Positions 49,961 to 63,760 of a DNA stretch of 64,000 nt are shown here, piece after piece (the first letter of the stretch is position 1; each line of letters opens with the position of its first letter). The translations under genes and the position numbers were made by a program. Location of the stretch: positions 64,992,806-65,056,805 of the forward strand of contig NC_065531.1 of the NCBI RefSeq assembly GCF_020184175.1, given 5' to 3'. The notes below the pieces were generated by a model. The model made no database searches. It saw only the letters and a program-made list of their open reading frames with translations, and was not told the origin of the DNA. The DNA comes from Aphis gossypii. Its lineage: Eukaryota > Arthropoda > Insecta > Hemiptera > Aphididae.

Positions 49961-51600
49961 TTAAAGTGATTCAAAAACGAAAGCATCGTTGTTCTCACAC
50001 AAGCTCGTAAAAGCAGTGTTAAATTGTATACATGCACGATCTAGAAAAGTTTACGTATAAGAGTTGTTCTGACACATAATATAGGTATCTATCGAAGTTT
50101 TCACTATTTTTCGTAGTTACTTTTATGACTGACTAAATCTACACACATACGGTACTATTTTGAAGTGTAATTTTTAACTGTCTAATTTTGATTTATTCGA
50201 AATAACAAGATAACGTAATTGTAAATCATAAAATAATAAAAAATGTTCTAGTAAATTCTAGAAAATTACATATTATAATGATGAAAATATAATATCAATA
50301 AAATTCGAATTAGGTAGATAATTTATTTTCAAAAAACAATTTTTTTTTTTTTTTTGTGTCAACTGTATAGTTTATTTTGTAATCATAGATTTTTTAGAAG
50401 CGTTATATTATGAAGTCTGGGTTTAATATTTTTGAATTTATTTTAATATTATCGGGCAATACCTAAACAATATTATCATGAACTGTAAAATATATTTTCT
50501 TCAATCGTGTCAGTCGGTATTTAAAGTATTTATTTTTAAGGGCTTTTGATGAAACGGATCTTGGGATAACGAGATCTAAAAATAAATAATAAAATAATAA
50601 TTATTTAGTTATACAACACAAAATTTGAGCTGGTCGTATATTATTCTAATTTCATTCGTTGGAGATACATTGTTGGTAAAATAATATCAAGCATGTGGTA
50701 ATAGTTTCGATACCTACCTACCTACCTATATAAATTATATTATAATAAAGGTTATGTGTATTTTAGTATAAACGTTGTCAACAGATATAATTATTTTGTT
50801 CGTTTGGGTTTCAAAATGAATACTACTACAGCGCTCGTTTAACGTATTTACTTTTAGCAAATAAAACGAACATTTTGCCCAATTCATCATTTTGAGTTTG
50901 AATAATATTTTCCGAGTCCTGATCCCTAGTCATATACGATATAGATATAAGGTATATAGAACCACAGTGGAATATTAACGGGGGGAGAATGCTTCTGATT
51001 TCTCTCATGAATTTTATTTTTGTTACATTTAATTATTCTAATAGAAAATTTTATTTTTTTGAAATTCAATAAGTGTATTGATAACTGTGAAGGCATATTG
51101 TAAGCTAGTAATATTGTCAAATAAAAATGATGTTACAAGTGGATATAGTGCTCTAATTTCTACAATATTTTTTTCCAAATCCAGACAAGAACTATAATCT
51201 GTACAAGATTAGATTAGTGATAATCATGAAACAGTGTTTTTAACAGTAGGATATATTTTGAAATAAATGAAGTGATTGACGAATAATTCAGTAAAAAATA
51301 GAAAACGAATTATTATTTTATATTATTTACTTTTATAAAAATTTCAAATATGAATGTATAAGTATATAATTTGTATTTTAAAATAATGTTAAGCATAAAA
51401 AAAATATAATTGAATGTAAATCATGTCAATTTGTATCTCTTATATTATATACTTTTTACTATTTCTACCCTATCCACCCTCACCAAAAAAATAAAAGAAG
51501 TTGTAAACATGCCACTGATATATATGACACTGATATTATATTATTATAATTACAACAATACAGATGTGCGCGTTAAGATATTCTGTATAAAAAAAAAAAA
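49961..51600. other. AT-rich non-coding stretch
   Basis: A GTGATTCA word at 49966-49973 may be a remnant of another MITE end. A CTACCTACCTACCTA microsatellite lies near 50713-50728. No gene recognised. Confidence 0.45.
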
Positions 51601-52290
51601 AACATAAACGAGCTGTTGGAAACTCGAATGAGACGTCGGCTGGTTGGAGAGAGCGCTTTTTTCATCTCTTCCCTCACGCTGAACCTATGGTTTCTGGCGG
51701 GCGTTTATTTCGGTACATGCATCGTGGTCTTAATTATTTAACTCGAAATATATATTATAATATACGAACTCCAAAGACGTGGTTGGTCGGCAAAGGCGGC
51801 GGGAAAAAGGCCGTGTAATTGGAATCGTAAACATGTCGGCGCACGCCGAACGTTTCGTGTCGTAACAAATGTTACCCCGGCTGCCGGTGCGGTGTATATA
51901 CGACGTGTGTGGTAAAAGATATATACAGAGTGCACGCGAAACTGAAATTGTGAGAGAGAGAAAGAGACCGCAAAATGTGTGGCAAAACGAAGCCCAGCAC
52001 AATACCGCACCATACATATACGTAGGTTACGCGTACAATATAATAATAATTAACCGTCTGTTTATAATTGAACTATCAGGCGTTTCCCCTACGTCTTATG
52101 TAATATTGTACGAACGTACATGTGACGTGAGCTTACGAATCAGCTTGCAGTGAAAATTAATAATAATCACTAACCCCTTGACAGCGCCTCTCCTAACCCT
52201 ACGCGAAAAAAGTGATCCTATTATCATCGTAAGTAAAATAGAAAACGGCCGTGCGCGTGAGGATACGACCAGAAGTTGTGTCCTGTAAAT
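51601..52290. other. GC/CpG-richer block
   Basis: Overlapping frames of 81-95 codons occur in two minus phases and one plus phase (51730-52341), which argues against any one being real. It contains a GAGAGAGAGAAAGAGA purine run (about 51952-51967), a type often seen in insect promoter-proximal DNA. Candidate regulatory island. Confidence 0.4.
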
Positions 52291-54235
52291 AAAAGTGTAC
52301 ACGAATTTATTGTGTCCCAAAAGATTTAGGACGTAATTCAAGTATTTTTTTTCCCTGGTTCTCCAGCAATTAATAGTTAAATAAATAGGTAATGCGAAAA
52401 AATCTATTTCTAAAACGTGTATAACTGTTATGTAATGGAAAACTCACTACTCGAGAGCGCGTAGTTTAATTTCCGGTTTTCAAACGTATTCTAACGCAAT
52501 TATAGTATACACCGCAATAAAATATAATTTCATAATTTAAAATTTAAAATAACTATCAACAATCATCATTAAATATCTTTATACATACAACCGTAATCGT
52601 GTACAGTTACTAATAACAGTAAAGAAATAAATCTCAGTATCACTGGTCACTGGGAGATATACAGACTGAAGGGCAAAACGTGGATAAAAGTTGTTCTAAA
52701 CTTTTGATTAAACTTAAAAGCATATTGGTATATAATATGATAAAAACGAAAATGAGTAAATATAAATAGTACACATTTATATTAATCAAACATACCAGTC
52801 CAAAAATAAGGTTTATACTTTGTTTTTAAGTATTTCACAAATAATTTAACGTTGTTATTTTATTTTTCAAACTGATTTCGTTGCGATTCTGATAGTTTTT
52901 CACTTCAAGCCGGACATAAAATATTATTCGGGAAACAAAACACATCTGTTTATAACATTACGTACAAACAGTTCACTCTTATAAATTACACTACGAAAAA
53001 CTCCTAAAAACAAAAAAAAAGTTGTATTACCTGTCCAATATAGTGGTTCACAATTCGTTTATACACTGTGTAAGAAATTTTTTACTAGATAAAACTAAGG
53101 TACTCTGAAGTACACTACTTACGCGTAAAGGACAACATAATATTATAACACGACGAATGTCTACGAGGTGTTTTCTCGTCACGAGATGGAGTGTGGTCAG
53201 ATTATTGAAATGTCCTAGTTCCAAAATATAACCCATTCGACTGAGTCCAGCTTATTATTTTAATATGTTTAAATTAAATCCTTTTAACCTTGGACGACTA
53301 TACGAAATTATAAGATGTATTCGTTTAAAATTACCACAGTTTTGCATATATTTTATACATAGTTAATAATTTAAGTTTCGATTTAAAAAAAAAAAAAAAG
53401 TTAAAAACCGAGGTTCGATAGTATTTAGACTTATTGTAAAAACATTAATATTAAATCATGAAAAGTGTGGAAAAACAGTGTTTATTAGATAATAATGTAT
53501 TAACTTTGAAAATGAAAGCTGTAATTTGTTTTCTCATTTATATACAGTTCACACAAGCATTGGCATATTTTATTAGACATTTGGTAGACCTCCACGTGGT
53601 TTCTTCTAGAAAATGCTATTGATTGAAGGGACTCAAGTAAAATCATTTGTTTGACTCAATTTAATATTATCAAAATTTTCACTGTTTCTGCTAGTCAAAT
53701 TATTGCTACATCTATGTAAGAGCCTGATTTTAATTTAAGCTCAGTATAAGTTAACCTTTCATAGAATTGAGTACTTACATTAGTTACCTCTGGAGAAAAA
53801 AATAACATTAACTGTTATAATATGTAGATTTATCTAATTTGAGTTATATGATTTTATAATGTAATATGTAATTTTTTTTTAATCAAAAACGACACATTTT
53901 TATAGACACATATTATAAACTTATCGTTGTGGACGTCATTGATACAAATTATTTCATTACGAGTTCGTATTGTTGTGATCATAATAACGATCTAACTTAA
54001 CAAGGTTTTATGATCATATTATACATATTTACATATTATTACGTATTATAAAAAAGATTTATGATGATTTTGAATAAAAAAAAACTTGATTTATACATAG
54101 TATAATAAAATATAAATGTTTTAAAGTTATCTACTTCAAAATTAAAATTATTTTAGGCCGAGGACAAAATATCTATAAACACAATGTGTATTATATTAAT
54201 AATAGCAGTAATAAAAAATAGGAATTTATATTTTT
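52291..54235. other. AT-rich non-coding stretch
   Basis: No gene or element recognised. A short minus frame (53048-53236) lies in slightly less AT-rich DNA but lacks a domain pattern. Confidence 0.45.
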
Positions 54236-54960
54236 CAAGTCCTCCCGTAGAATGACGGGTGGCGTGGAAAAATATTTGTCGTTTTAACGAGTTTGTGATG
54301 AAATAAAAGTAAATGTCAAGCCATTATTTTCTGAATCTTCTTTTGACCTTAATCGATGTTTTTACATTTTCTTCTTTTTTTTTTTTATTTCCACCAAGAT
54401 AGAGACTCCTCGGGACTCCACGAGTTATTGTTATTATAATAATAATAATTCTTTATAAAACCATTATAATTATATTCGCTCGCGGAAAAATAACCATATT
54501 ATGCACGCGTTCCAACTCGAGGCGACCAACTATACCGGACTTAACGCGGTATAATTTAAATAAGTTCTCATTAAAGAGATTTGTTGAGTTTGCCAACGTC
54601 GGCCAATTAATTGTGGAAAAAAATATGCATATTCTTCACCCTATAATATATATAAGTAAACCGTCTTGGTCTTCTATAATATACATATAGAGCACAGCAA
54701 TTGGTTTTCTCGGTCCGTTGTTTCGAAATTGTATTTTTCACTCCCGTTCGGTGCTCGTCAAATCTATTTAAATGCAAATAAAACCGCGCCCCGTCCGTTC
54801 ATTTTATATTGACTTGTTAGCAAGCTAATTCGATTGGAGCAGTGAAATTTCTTTTAACCGATTCGGCCCTTGCATTGTTATTAACTATCTTTATTAACAA
54901 GGGCTTCTCATTTGATTTTTTTTTCTCGTACATGCCACTGAGTTTCTTTCCCCTTATTCC
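54236..54960. other. Complex, less AT-rich block with POU- and Sox-like sites
   Basis: Unlike most of the window, this block has few simple repeats. It includes an octamer ATGCAAAT (54772-54779), a Sox-type CATTGTT (54873-54879) and a homeodomain-type TTAATTG (about 54606). Their density and the high sequence complexity make it a reasonable candidate enhancer, but no factor binding is shown and each motif is short. Confidence 0.25.
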
Positions 54961-57900
54961 GAGATAAGCGTCGTATAAATACCATACGGAGCGTTATAAG
55001 TATATTAAACGATACAAACAGTGTTAAAATTTACATAGAGTGATAGTGTTTTACGGTAATTTAAATTATGATTGTTATGAATGATTGATTTTTTTTTTAT
55101 TGTAAATCGAAGTTCTCAAAAAAATTTTCTAATTTAAAATAATAAAACTAAAAATAAGCAGTGAAATTTGATAAAACAATTTTTTTTTTTAAGTTTACGA
55201 TTAATTATAATATTTTTTAATGACTCGAAATAATGTAAAAAAAAATAAATATATTTTTAAAAACATTAATAGCATTTTAAATAACGATTGATTTACATTA
55301 AATAGATCTCCCAGTTAGATTAAGCATGCCAAATAATATCGTCACTAAAAACCTATAATTAATGACTTGAATCCAAACTTAGGACTTCATCATAATGTAT
55401 TATTATATAGGATATAAACTCGTAGGAAAGATCTAATGACTGACGCAGAACAAACTTATCGTGTGCGGTTCCCGATGATCACATTTCGTATATACGTTTA
55501 TATTATATTGGATGCTTTTACTGGACTTTGAAGTCGAGACCTGCAATTTTCAACGGACTTTGTAAGCGGAGTACGCCCAGACCCAAACATATATGTATAC
55601 TTAAACTTACTTAGTTACTGTGGCTACTTATTCCTGTAATGACTCGACATCGCAGTCTTGACTCGTTATAACCAAAATATTGTATTAATATATCTAATTG
55701 CGCGGTAGTGGAATTCTAAGAAGAGTAAATACATATTATACCGGTCACCGTGATTATATACGTAGAGTTAGGTTAACTCATTTCAAACATTTCAATACGC
55801 ACTGTTAGTATAATCATCAAAAATCTCAATTTAATTCTGCAACTTACAGTCCCATATTATAGGTGCATTTTTAATTTTTATAAATGTTTTTAAATTACAT
55901 TTTGGAAAGTGATCACTGTGTAGAAGTGTCATAGAACTTTTATTGTTAAAAAGTATTGCATATATTTTTGTTTTTGATTAGTTTTATGTTATGAATTAAT
56001 ACAATTTGAAATTAAATTTGTTTTTATATACAATACAGTTGAATTGTTAAATACTTAAAATAAAAATCACTACTTTTTTAATTCAGTAGGTACTTACAAA
56101 TATTCTGTTCAAAAATATAAAAATAAAAATATATAGTGTCGTTTAAAAAAACAACAAAAAAATTATTAAGATATGTAATTATTGTAAATAAATAACTTAT
56201 CCGTAAAACTTTTTGAGTTAATAATTTAAGATAATTAAATGGAATACATATTGTATAATAATTTAAAGAAAACATTAACTTTTGTTTAAGTAGACATTAT
56301 TTTTTTGTTGACATTGTAAAGAATGTGTATTTTTTTTTTAATACCTACTAAAGTTTTGAAAGAAATTAGGTTTTAAAATTGTGGAAAGTAGATATATAAA
56401 ATATTCTGATATAGGTATATAGTTTATAATATTAGAGTAAATGTACCATAGAAAAATATTAGTAGACGAATCTTTTTCCTTAAAATTAAAAATAACGAAA
56501 GAAAATCTAAATAAGTTTACTCCTTTATATTCTTTCAGTTCCACCACAGTTTGTTTAAAAAAAAATTATCGCATAATTACCATTTCTTTTATCTTGTTAT
56601 TTTTGTTTCCACGCAGTTAATTTTTGTATAGTTTTTATCGCTTTCTTAGATTCGTAGTTAGTAAGTAATAAGAATGTAAATGTTCTTATCTCTATTATGA
56701 GTTTATTCAGTGTTTTTAAAATATAATATAATTCTATTTTTACTATTTAGGTTAGGTTATTTGTAATTTAAACCTAAAATGATGCTATATTTTATATTAT
56801 TAAATGCTATAATTGGTATAATATCGAATATTGTTAAACTAAATTTGATTTTTTTATGCAACTATAAATAACTATTTTTTGTAAATGTATGAACAATTAT
56901 TTAAAATATAATAATTAAAATACTTAATACTTATTCAGTGATTTTTTATAAAACAATACTAAATAACTATAATTATATTCTTATGGTAACTTTATAGGAT
57001 TATCTTGAAATCTAGTCAATTTCAAAGAATTTCATCATTGTATAGGTACTAATTTTTATATTTTAAAAAAATTTACCAAAACAAACTCTTGTTCTGATGA
57101 ACTTACATAGGCAGGAAAGTTTATACAATTATAAATATTTAAAGCTATATTAAATATAATATGGCATTGTACCTATTATGGAAGTTTTAAAATAATTTTT
57201 GACAAGTAAACAATAAAGTATACATTAAATTATATTATAATGCACACACGTACTTAATAAAAATTCCAATAATTTTTATTTAAATATAATATAATGTATG
57301 GTATTAATTTAAATTTCTAAATATATTTTCTATTAAATATAATACACAATAAATTACTGTTATAAAATGTAAAGGCCAATGGTTGTTTTTATTTATTAAG
57401 TACTAAGATGGCAATTTTAACATAGTTAATATTTGTTGTTCTTGCAAAATGTTGTACTACTTTCTATGACTAAATTTATTTTTTTTATAACAATTTATGA
57501 TAATAAAATGTATGAATAGTATATATTAATTTAATATTTACATAGATAAAACGATCAATATCGAATATATTCTTTGAACTCTTTTTCAGTTTTCAGTCAT
57601 GTGCATAACGTAATTATAACGTTAAATTCAAATTTTTAATAAATTATTCAATCGTATTGTTACTTGAGGCTAAAGGTAACTCAAGGAAACTAAACTGATC
57701 TAATAAATTATTTATAAAGTATTTAAATCGACTTTTCTAAGTTTGAAATATGAATTAAATTACACATTGAAAAGATTATACTTCATGATTTATGGTGTCT
57801 ATTTAGATTAAATTAATTTAAAAAAAGATTACTTAAATTTAAAGAAAACTACATGAACTACAGCTATTCATACTAAAGCTATTTTTTGAGAACAAAAATC

Positions 57901-58289
57901 TTAGATTATTTTCCATCTAACTGTTAGAACCTTTATTAATTATTCATAGTTTTTGATTAATACAAAATTTTTGTTAATTTTGAATGGATAATACATTATA
58001 ATATACCTACTTTTATTACATTTAATTATGCATTTTTAAAAATTTGGTTTGGACATTAATATTAATAATTAATTTTTATTACATTTTATATAATTAAATT
58101 TTAATTATTATAAATACATAATTAATATTAATAAATTATTTTCTCTTGGTTTTATTTTTTTTTTGTAGAAAAATTTTTCAATAATTAATAACCGATACAT
58201 TTTAAATGAAAAACCAACAAGTATATCAACATAATATTCTGTTGTACGAAAACAATATTATTTATTATTATGTATATATTATATACCAT
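54961..58289. other. AT-rich non-coding stretch
   Basis: Long AT-rich region. A moderately CG-richer patch lies at 55430-55760. A TTTAGGTTAGGTTA word is near 56747-56760. The minus frames at 56078-56275 and 56338-56547 are F/I/Y-rich and unsupported. Confidence 0.45.
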
Positions 58290-58715
58290 ATTACCCCTAC
58301 CTCATTCATTTTTCAGTAGAATATTTTTTGAGGCAATTCAAAGTAAAAAAAAAAAAACTACTCTTGCAAAATGTTAGTCCACTACTCCATTCATATAAAC
58401 TTTAAATACTTTAGTATAACTAATCGGAATAACACTTTGCTTTGGTATGTGAACTTAAAAATTCATAGAATTGTTCAAAAAAGTAAGAATCTTAAAATTA
58501 TGTAAAAGAAATATTTTCAAAAACATTAGATTTTCTGAAAATTTAACAAGCGAGTGTTTTCCGATAATTAATTTCTCCGTATAATATGAAATTTGCATAT
58601 TATAATATTTATAAATATATCCATATAATAAAAAAACATATCTTGTTTCTATTAAATTTTTTTTATTTTTATATATTCTGAGACACCTCTTTATTTTTAT
58701 CATATAAATCATCCT
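58290..58715 (-). mobile_element. MITE-like element copy C, degraded
   Basis: It contains the core arm CTCCATTCATATAAACTTTA (58386-58405) followed by AATACTTT, almost the same as 31891-31921 of copy B. It ends AAATCATCCTG at 58715, a variant of the GGTGATTT-type end. The left limit is uncertain. Its body between core and end aligns by eye with both sides of the piggyBac insertion. No coding capacity. Confidence 0.45.
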
Positions 58716-58739
58716 GATCCTGTGAATTTAAAATAGAAT

Positions 58740-59830
58740 CCGAAATGTCTTTGATTAGGGTTTGTTAACGTTTCTCACAGTACACTTCAGCTTCGATTTT
58801 AATAATGTAGGTACACTATTATGTATAATATTGTAAAATAATATCAAATAAGCATTTTGTAATATTATTATTATATATATCTACAATAATCATTATCTAT
58901 TTGAGCAAGTTCTAGGAAAATATATAGCCTCGTCATACGGTATTATCATCCCCATACCGTAATTCCGCATTATAACACTATACATACCTATATATTTATA
59001 AATGAAAGTCCCGTTGTTCTATATACTGCTGCAACACTATATCGGCCCGCCGGGAATTCTCTTCGTTTCCCAGGACACAACCGATCCGGAACACACTTGG
59101 AACGATTATAACGTATAACGTTTCAGGTATATATATATATTTATTATTTACTGTAAATATATATATATATATATACGCTTTCAGTGTTATAATATGTGTA
59201 TATTATATATATAGTTTCTGTATTGTATATACGTCGGTCTCGCAAAGAACACCACTGCCACTATATTATATTGTATTACTATATAATAATATACTACAGC
59301 GTACCTACACGTGTGCGATGGTTTTATTTTCGGGAGAAACAGATTTCTGGACCATTTACTCGGTAGCGTTTGGTGTAAACTACACGTGTATGTGATGTGT
59401 GCATGTGTGTGTTCACTTTACAACAGGCGAGTGTGGCAGTCGACTATACACGTATATAAGATACCACCTATGTCATGTGCTACCGTCTTGACGGACGTGC
59501 TCGTTGTCTGCACATGGACCGTATACTTAAGCTATTATCTCTGTCACGGCCGTCTCGGGCGCGGTAAATATCGTCACCTATAATACGCGTTAAAAACCTA
59601 TTTTTGAAATCGCCGTCTGCGGAAACAACGAATATAATATACGTGTAAGTGTACCATAATAGTATATCGTGTACGCACGACGTGGCAAAGGAAGGGCTCG
59701 CGGTCGAACGACTCTTACCGCCGCCGTCGCTTTTGATGTGTTCTATTATTATAATATATAATATATTAAGTTATGGTACTGTCGTCGGAAACTACGTGCG
59801 CTTAGGTTAGGTTAAGAAATCATAATATAT
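58740..59830. other. Patchy GC/CpG-richer region
   Basis: CG-rich patches at 59040-59110, 59220-59260, 59310-59580 and 59680-59730, broken by TA microsatellites (59130-59175). A kappaB-like GGGAATTCTC lies at 59051-59060. The 90-codon frame 59311-59583 has C/V-rich residues but no recognisable domain. Candidate regulatory region. Confidence 0.35.
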
Positions 59831-61135
59831 AGTTAAATTGCTCAAATTATAACAATTATTTTACACTTCTATGAAAACTATATATATATATTTCCGTCGA
59901 TCCGTCATCGTGTCTTTCATCATTTATTGTATACATATATATATACATGGAGTAATAATGGAAAAAGTGTGATATCGACCGCGAAGTCAAACCACACAGC
60001 ACGTGTGTGAAGAAGCATATTGAAAATATTATCGTCCAAAGAGCGACGCGTAATTTTACCTACATTATACCTACCCTTTCCGGTATTTTCCCAAAACTTG
60101 TAAGAAAAAGCAGATGTTTAAAACAAATAAGACGTTTTTTTATAAATATATGTACATACACATTTATAAACATATACGGTACAGTATACACACAAGAAAA
60201 AGTGTACACATTTATAATATACATACTATAATGGTCAGGTCACATTAATATTTTTTATATAATATAATATTATAAAGTATATTATGGTATAATATCTACT
60301 CACTGGACAACCTAACTCATATGGCGTGTATAGTATACGGTACCTGTATCGTTTTTTTCTTAATAGTTGACTACAATAAAAAATAAGTTATGAAACTTAC
60401 CGTGTGTGTATAATACAAACAAAGTTTTTTTTAAAGGAATTGTTCATTTAAATCTATAGTGGTTTTTATCTTGTACATAGAGTTTATCTATATAATTACA
60501 TAAATAATTAAATGTATCTAGGTTTGAGTATCTAAGTTGAAATAGTTTTATTTTGAATCGTAGCTTACTTAATATTTAATTTTAACTTGTTTTGAACTTT
60601 TTAAAAGGAGGAAATTTAAACTAGTATTAAGCGCTAAACTCAGTTAAAACCACTACATCCTGACTGGTACGCTTATACTGACTTAAAGTATAGTTTTATT
60701 GTCATGTATATATAGCAAAAGTAATGCTACAGACGAGGATTCAAACAACCAACAATGTACATCACAAAACTTTTTTTTTCTAAAGTATGTATAAAAATAT
60801 ATTATATAATGTTATTTATTTGTTTATAAATATAACAATAAGTTTTTATTTTTCTGTTTTCTCCGTCATCCAACAACAGTGTTATTATGTCATTATGTGT
60901 TTGTGTCCACGCATATAGGTCGTAGGTATATTGTAATTACGGAATTAAATATGTATATTTTGTGTCGTAAAATTGAAAAAATAACACTACGAAACCAAAT
61001 AATTTTGTTCGTGAGAAACATCGCAGTATTGTAGCGTTTGTTACCCGCTCGTAAATATTTTAAACGACTATAATATGTCTAATAATAATATAATATACAA
61101 TACAATAGGTAGGTAGGTGGTTCAAAAATAATAGT
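59831..61135. other. AT-rich non-coding stretch
   Basis: No gene recognised. A TTAGGTTAGGTTA word lies immediately to the left (59802-59814). Confidence 0.45.
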
Positions 61136-62130
61136 TTAAATACGCGCCGTTATAATAATAATACTTGTAATCCCGTTTCACCAATATAATATATATATAT
61201 ATTATTCTCCCTAAACTCGATATAATCCGTTGCCAATAAAGGGTATGAATTATTATATTATACGCATTATACATGGGTTTTATTATTATAATTTTTTTTT
61301 CTGCTCTCGGCTATTGTGTGCGCGCGAAAACACTTTTGTCAGCGATATTATGTAATAATGTGTTTTAGGTGTGTGAAAAAATGAAGGTAAAAAAACTATA
61401 TTATAATAATATATATGTATTTAACAGTCCACGTCGTCGCTACATGACGTACATATATATCTGTGTATACTATACCTATAGCTATGTATTATACATGTGA
61501 TATTATAATGATACAGAAACTGTTACCTTAATCCAGACGATAATGCGCGTGCGTAGATGAAAGATGAAGGGCCTACACCATGTAAAGAGCTCGTGACCGC
61601 CGCCGGTGGTGTCGATTGTAAAAAAACTCCGCGTTTATTATTATGCCCTTTCCCACCCCCCAACTGAGCGACACCATGCGACGTGACGACGGCGGTGGCA
61701 AAGGGTACCTACAACGGCGGTGTAAGGGCGTCTCGGTAAAAAGTGTGTTTTGGAAATACCTAAAAAAAAAAAAAAAAAAAAAACGAGGAGCATAACAGTT
61801 TTTTTATTTATGTAGGTATTTATATACGTTTTTTTCCCCGTTAAATTTATGGGTTTTTGCTCCGGCGAGAGACAACGCATTCAAAAGCGGCAGCGATGCT
61901 GCAGCCCTCCGCCCTACATATTATATTGTTCCGATATGAAACAGTCGCGTGGGCGCAGTGGGGGTAATGAGAGGAGGAGGGAGCGTTAAGTTTTGAATTT
62001 GCATACTTCGCTAAGCTGATAAATTTGTTGTACGGCGTACAGACGTCCGTGCGGGCAGGGCGGCAGTAGCAACAACGGTTTGTGTCTGCTTTTCTATCGC
62101 ACGAGCGCATAATAATATTATTCAAAACTA
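61136..62130. other. GC/CpG-richer block with long poly(A)
   Basis: CG-rich at 61540-61735 and 61855-62095, with a 22-base A tract (61762-61783) between. Two overlapping minus frames (79 and 100 codons) have no domain pattern; one includes a poly-F run from the homopolymer. Candidate regulatory or 5' exon island. Confidence 0.4.
61762..61783. repeat. poly(A) tract
   Basis: Twenty-two uninterrupted A, the longest homopolymer seen in the window. No recognisable retroposed body is attached. Confidence 0.9.
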
Positions 62131-63660
62131 TTTTAAATACTCGCTGCACAATTTATATGTTGTATAGGTACCTACAACACACATCACCCTCAACTATCCA
62201 CCAAACAATGTCTGATTGTCACATTTTTTCCCCCAAATTCGTTATAACACATAGGTATCTATATACAATATACATGTATGATAATATTATGTTATATCTA
62301 TATGATAAATGCTCTTTTGTGCGCGTTGTATACGACATAATAATAATAATAATAATATATACACTGTGAATAAAGGGCGTTCCTATACGTACGGTGTATA
62401 TAACATACATAGGTACCTACATAATATGTATAATACGTATATGCCAGTGTTTCGTCGTTGTTATTATATAATATTATTATAATGCAATTTGTAAGCGCAT
62501 AACATCGATTTTTGGAATTTCAACCTTTTCATACATACATATAGTAGGGAGCGTCATGTATATAATATTATATGTATAATGTTTATAATAATATGTAGTA
62601 TTCAGCGTCATTTCATTGTTTAATGGTCTAAAAAATGTATGCATATTCAGTGGTTTTTTTTTTTGGTTTTTTTACATACGTCCAAATCCCTGTATAATAT
62701 TATTATCCAGAATAATGAATATACATTATTAACATAAACTCAACCAAGTGTAATAGTTTTTTTTTTTTTTTAACCACGTCAAAAATAAAACAAAAAATTT
62801 AGCCAAGCACATTTATATTGTTATTTTTTGCAAGTGATGGCGCTCTGCGTGTGATTATAAGATTTTAATAATGAAAAATCTATATTATTATAATACTCGT
62901 ATAATTCACGCTACTATACATAAATACTATAGCTGCGTTGTTTATATTATATATATATATTGGCTTTATCGGCACGCGGTTATTTGTTTTGGACGGAAGC
63001 GTATATTTTGTTTTTCCATCATAATTAGCAGTAGGTACATAGTTGTACATATGTCGTTATACGTACAGTATAATACGATATATTTTACGGGGATGTGTTG
63101 TAAAAAGTAACTTAGTCGACGGTATTACAGTGTTGTTTCACAGTCAACAATTGTTTTACTATGCTTTATTTAATTAATTATACGAATCGAAAGTTTGTTT
63201 AACATAGCCGTATAATATATGTTTTACACATAGTTGTATATTATTTATCTGCACGAATATTGTATTGTAATAGCTTAGACGATCATTCAAACACTAACGA
63301 TTTGTAATTAATGGTTTGAAATGCGAAAACACGTATACATTCATCGGCCGTTATATTTGTACGGACAATTACAGTTTAACATACCCATATGCGATGACAC
63401 TCGATTACTAAAAACCCGAGCACGTATTTATATTTTTAATTGGATTGCAAGTATTATTGCGTTTGTCTCTACGTCGCAGCTACAGTTTTATTTACTAAAT
63501 AAAACATAGCTTTAGAATAAGTGGAAAATTTTAAAGTTTAAAGTGTTTCAACCATTAATAATAATACTCGTGTGGCGTTTGTAAAATGACATATTTTAAA
63601 GTGGTGTAATTTGTAAACTTAATACACACTATGTATTATATAGGTAACAATATTGTTCTT
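62131..63660. other. AT-rich stretch with TAA and TA microsatellites
   Basis: A (TAA)n tract at 62337-62356 and many TATAATATTAT words. No coding region supported. Confidence 0.45.
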
Positions 63661-63667
63661 ATATGAG

Positions 63668-63760
63668 TTTACTAGCTGTTTCCCGACGAAAAATTACATA
63701 GTAGTTAAAGGATTGGTCTATGTCCGCAACGAATAACTACGTGTGGGTATTATACTACAC
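63668..63760 (+). mobile_element. Possible RTE-type LINE fragment
   Basis: TTTACTAGCTGTTTCCCGAC resembles the ACTAGCTG..CCCG start commonly seen at truncated RTE-related insertions in insect genomes (family knowledge, weak). The following bases (GGATTGGTCTATGTCCGC) could belong to it. No coding part is visible and the 3' end was not located within the remaining sequence. Confidence 0.3.
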
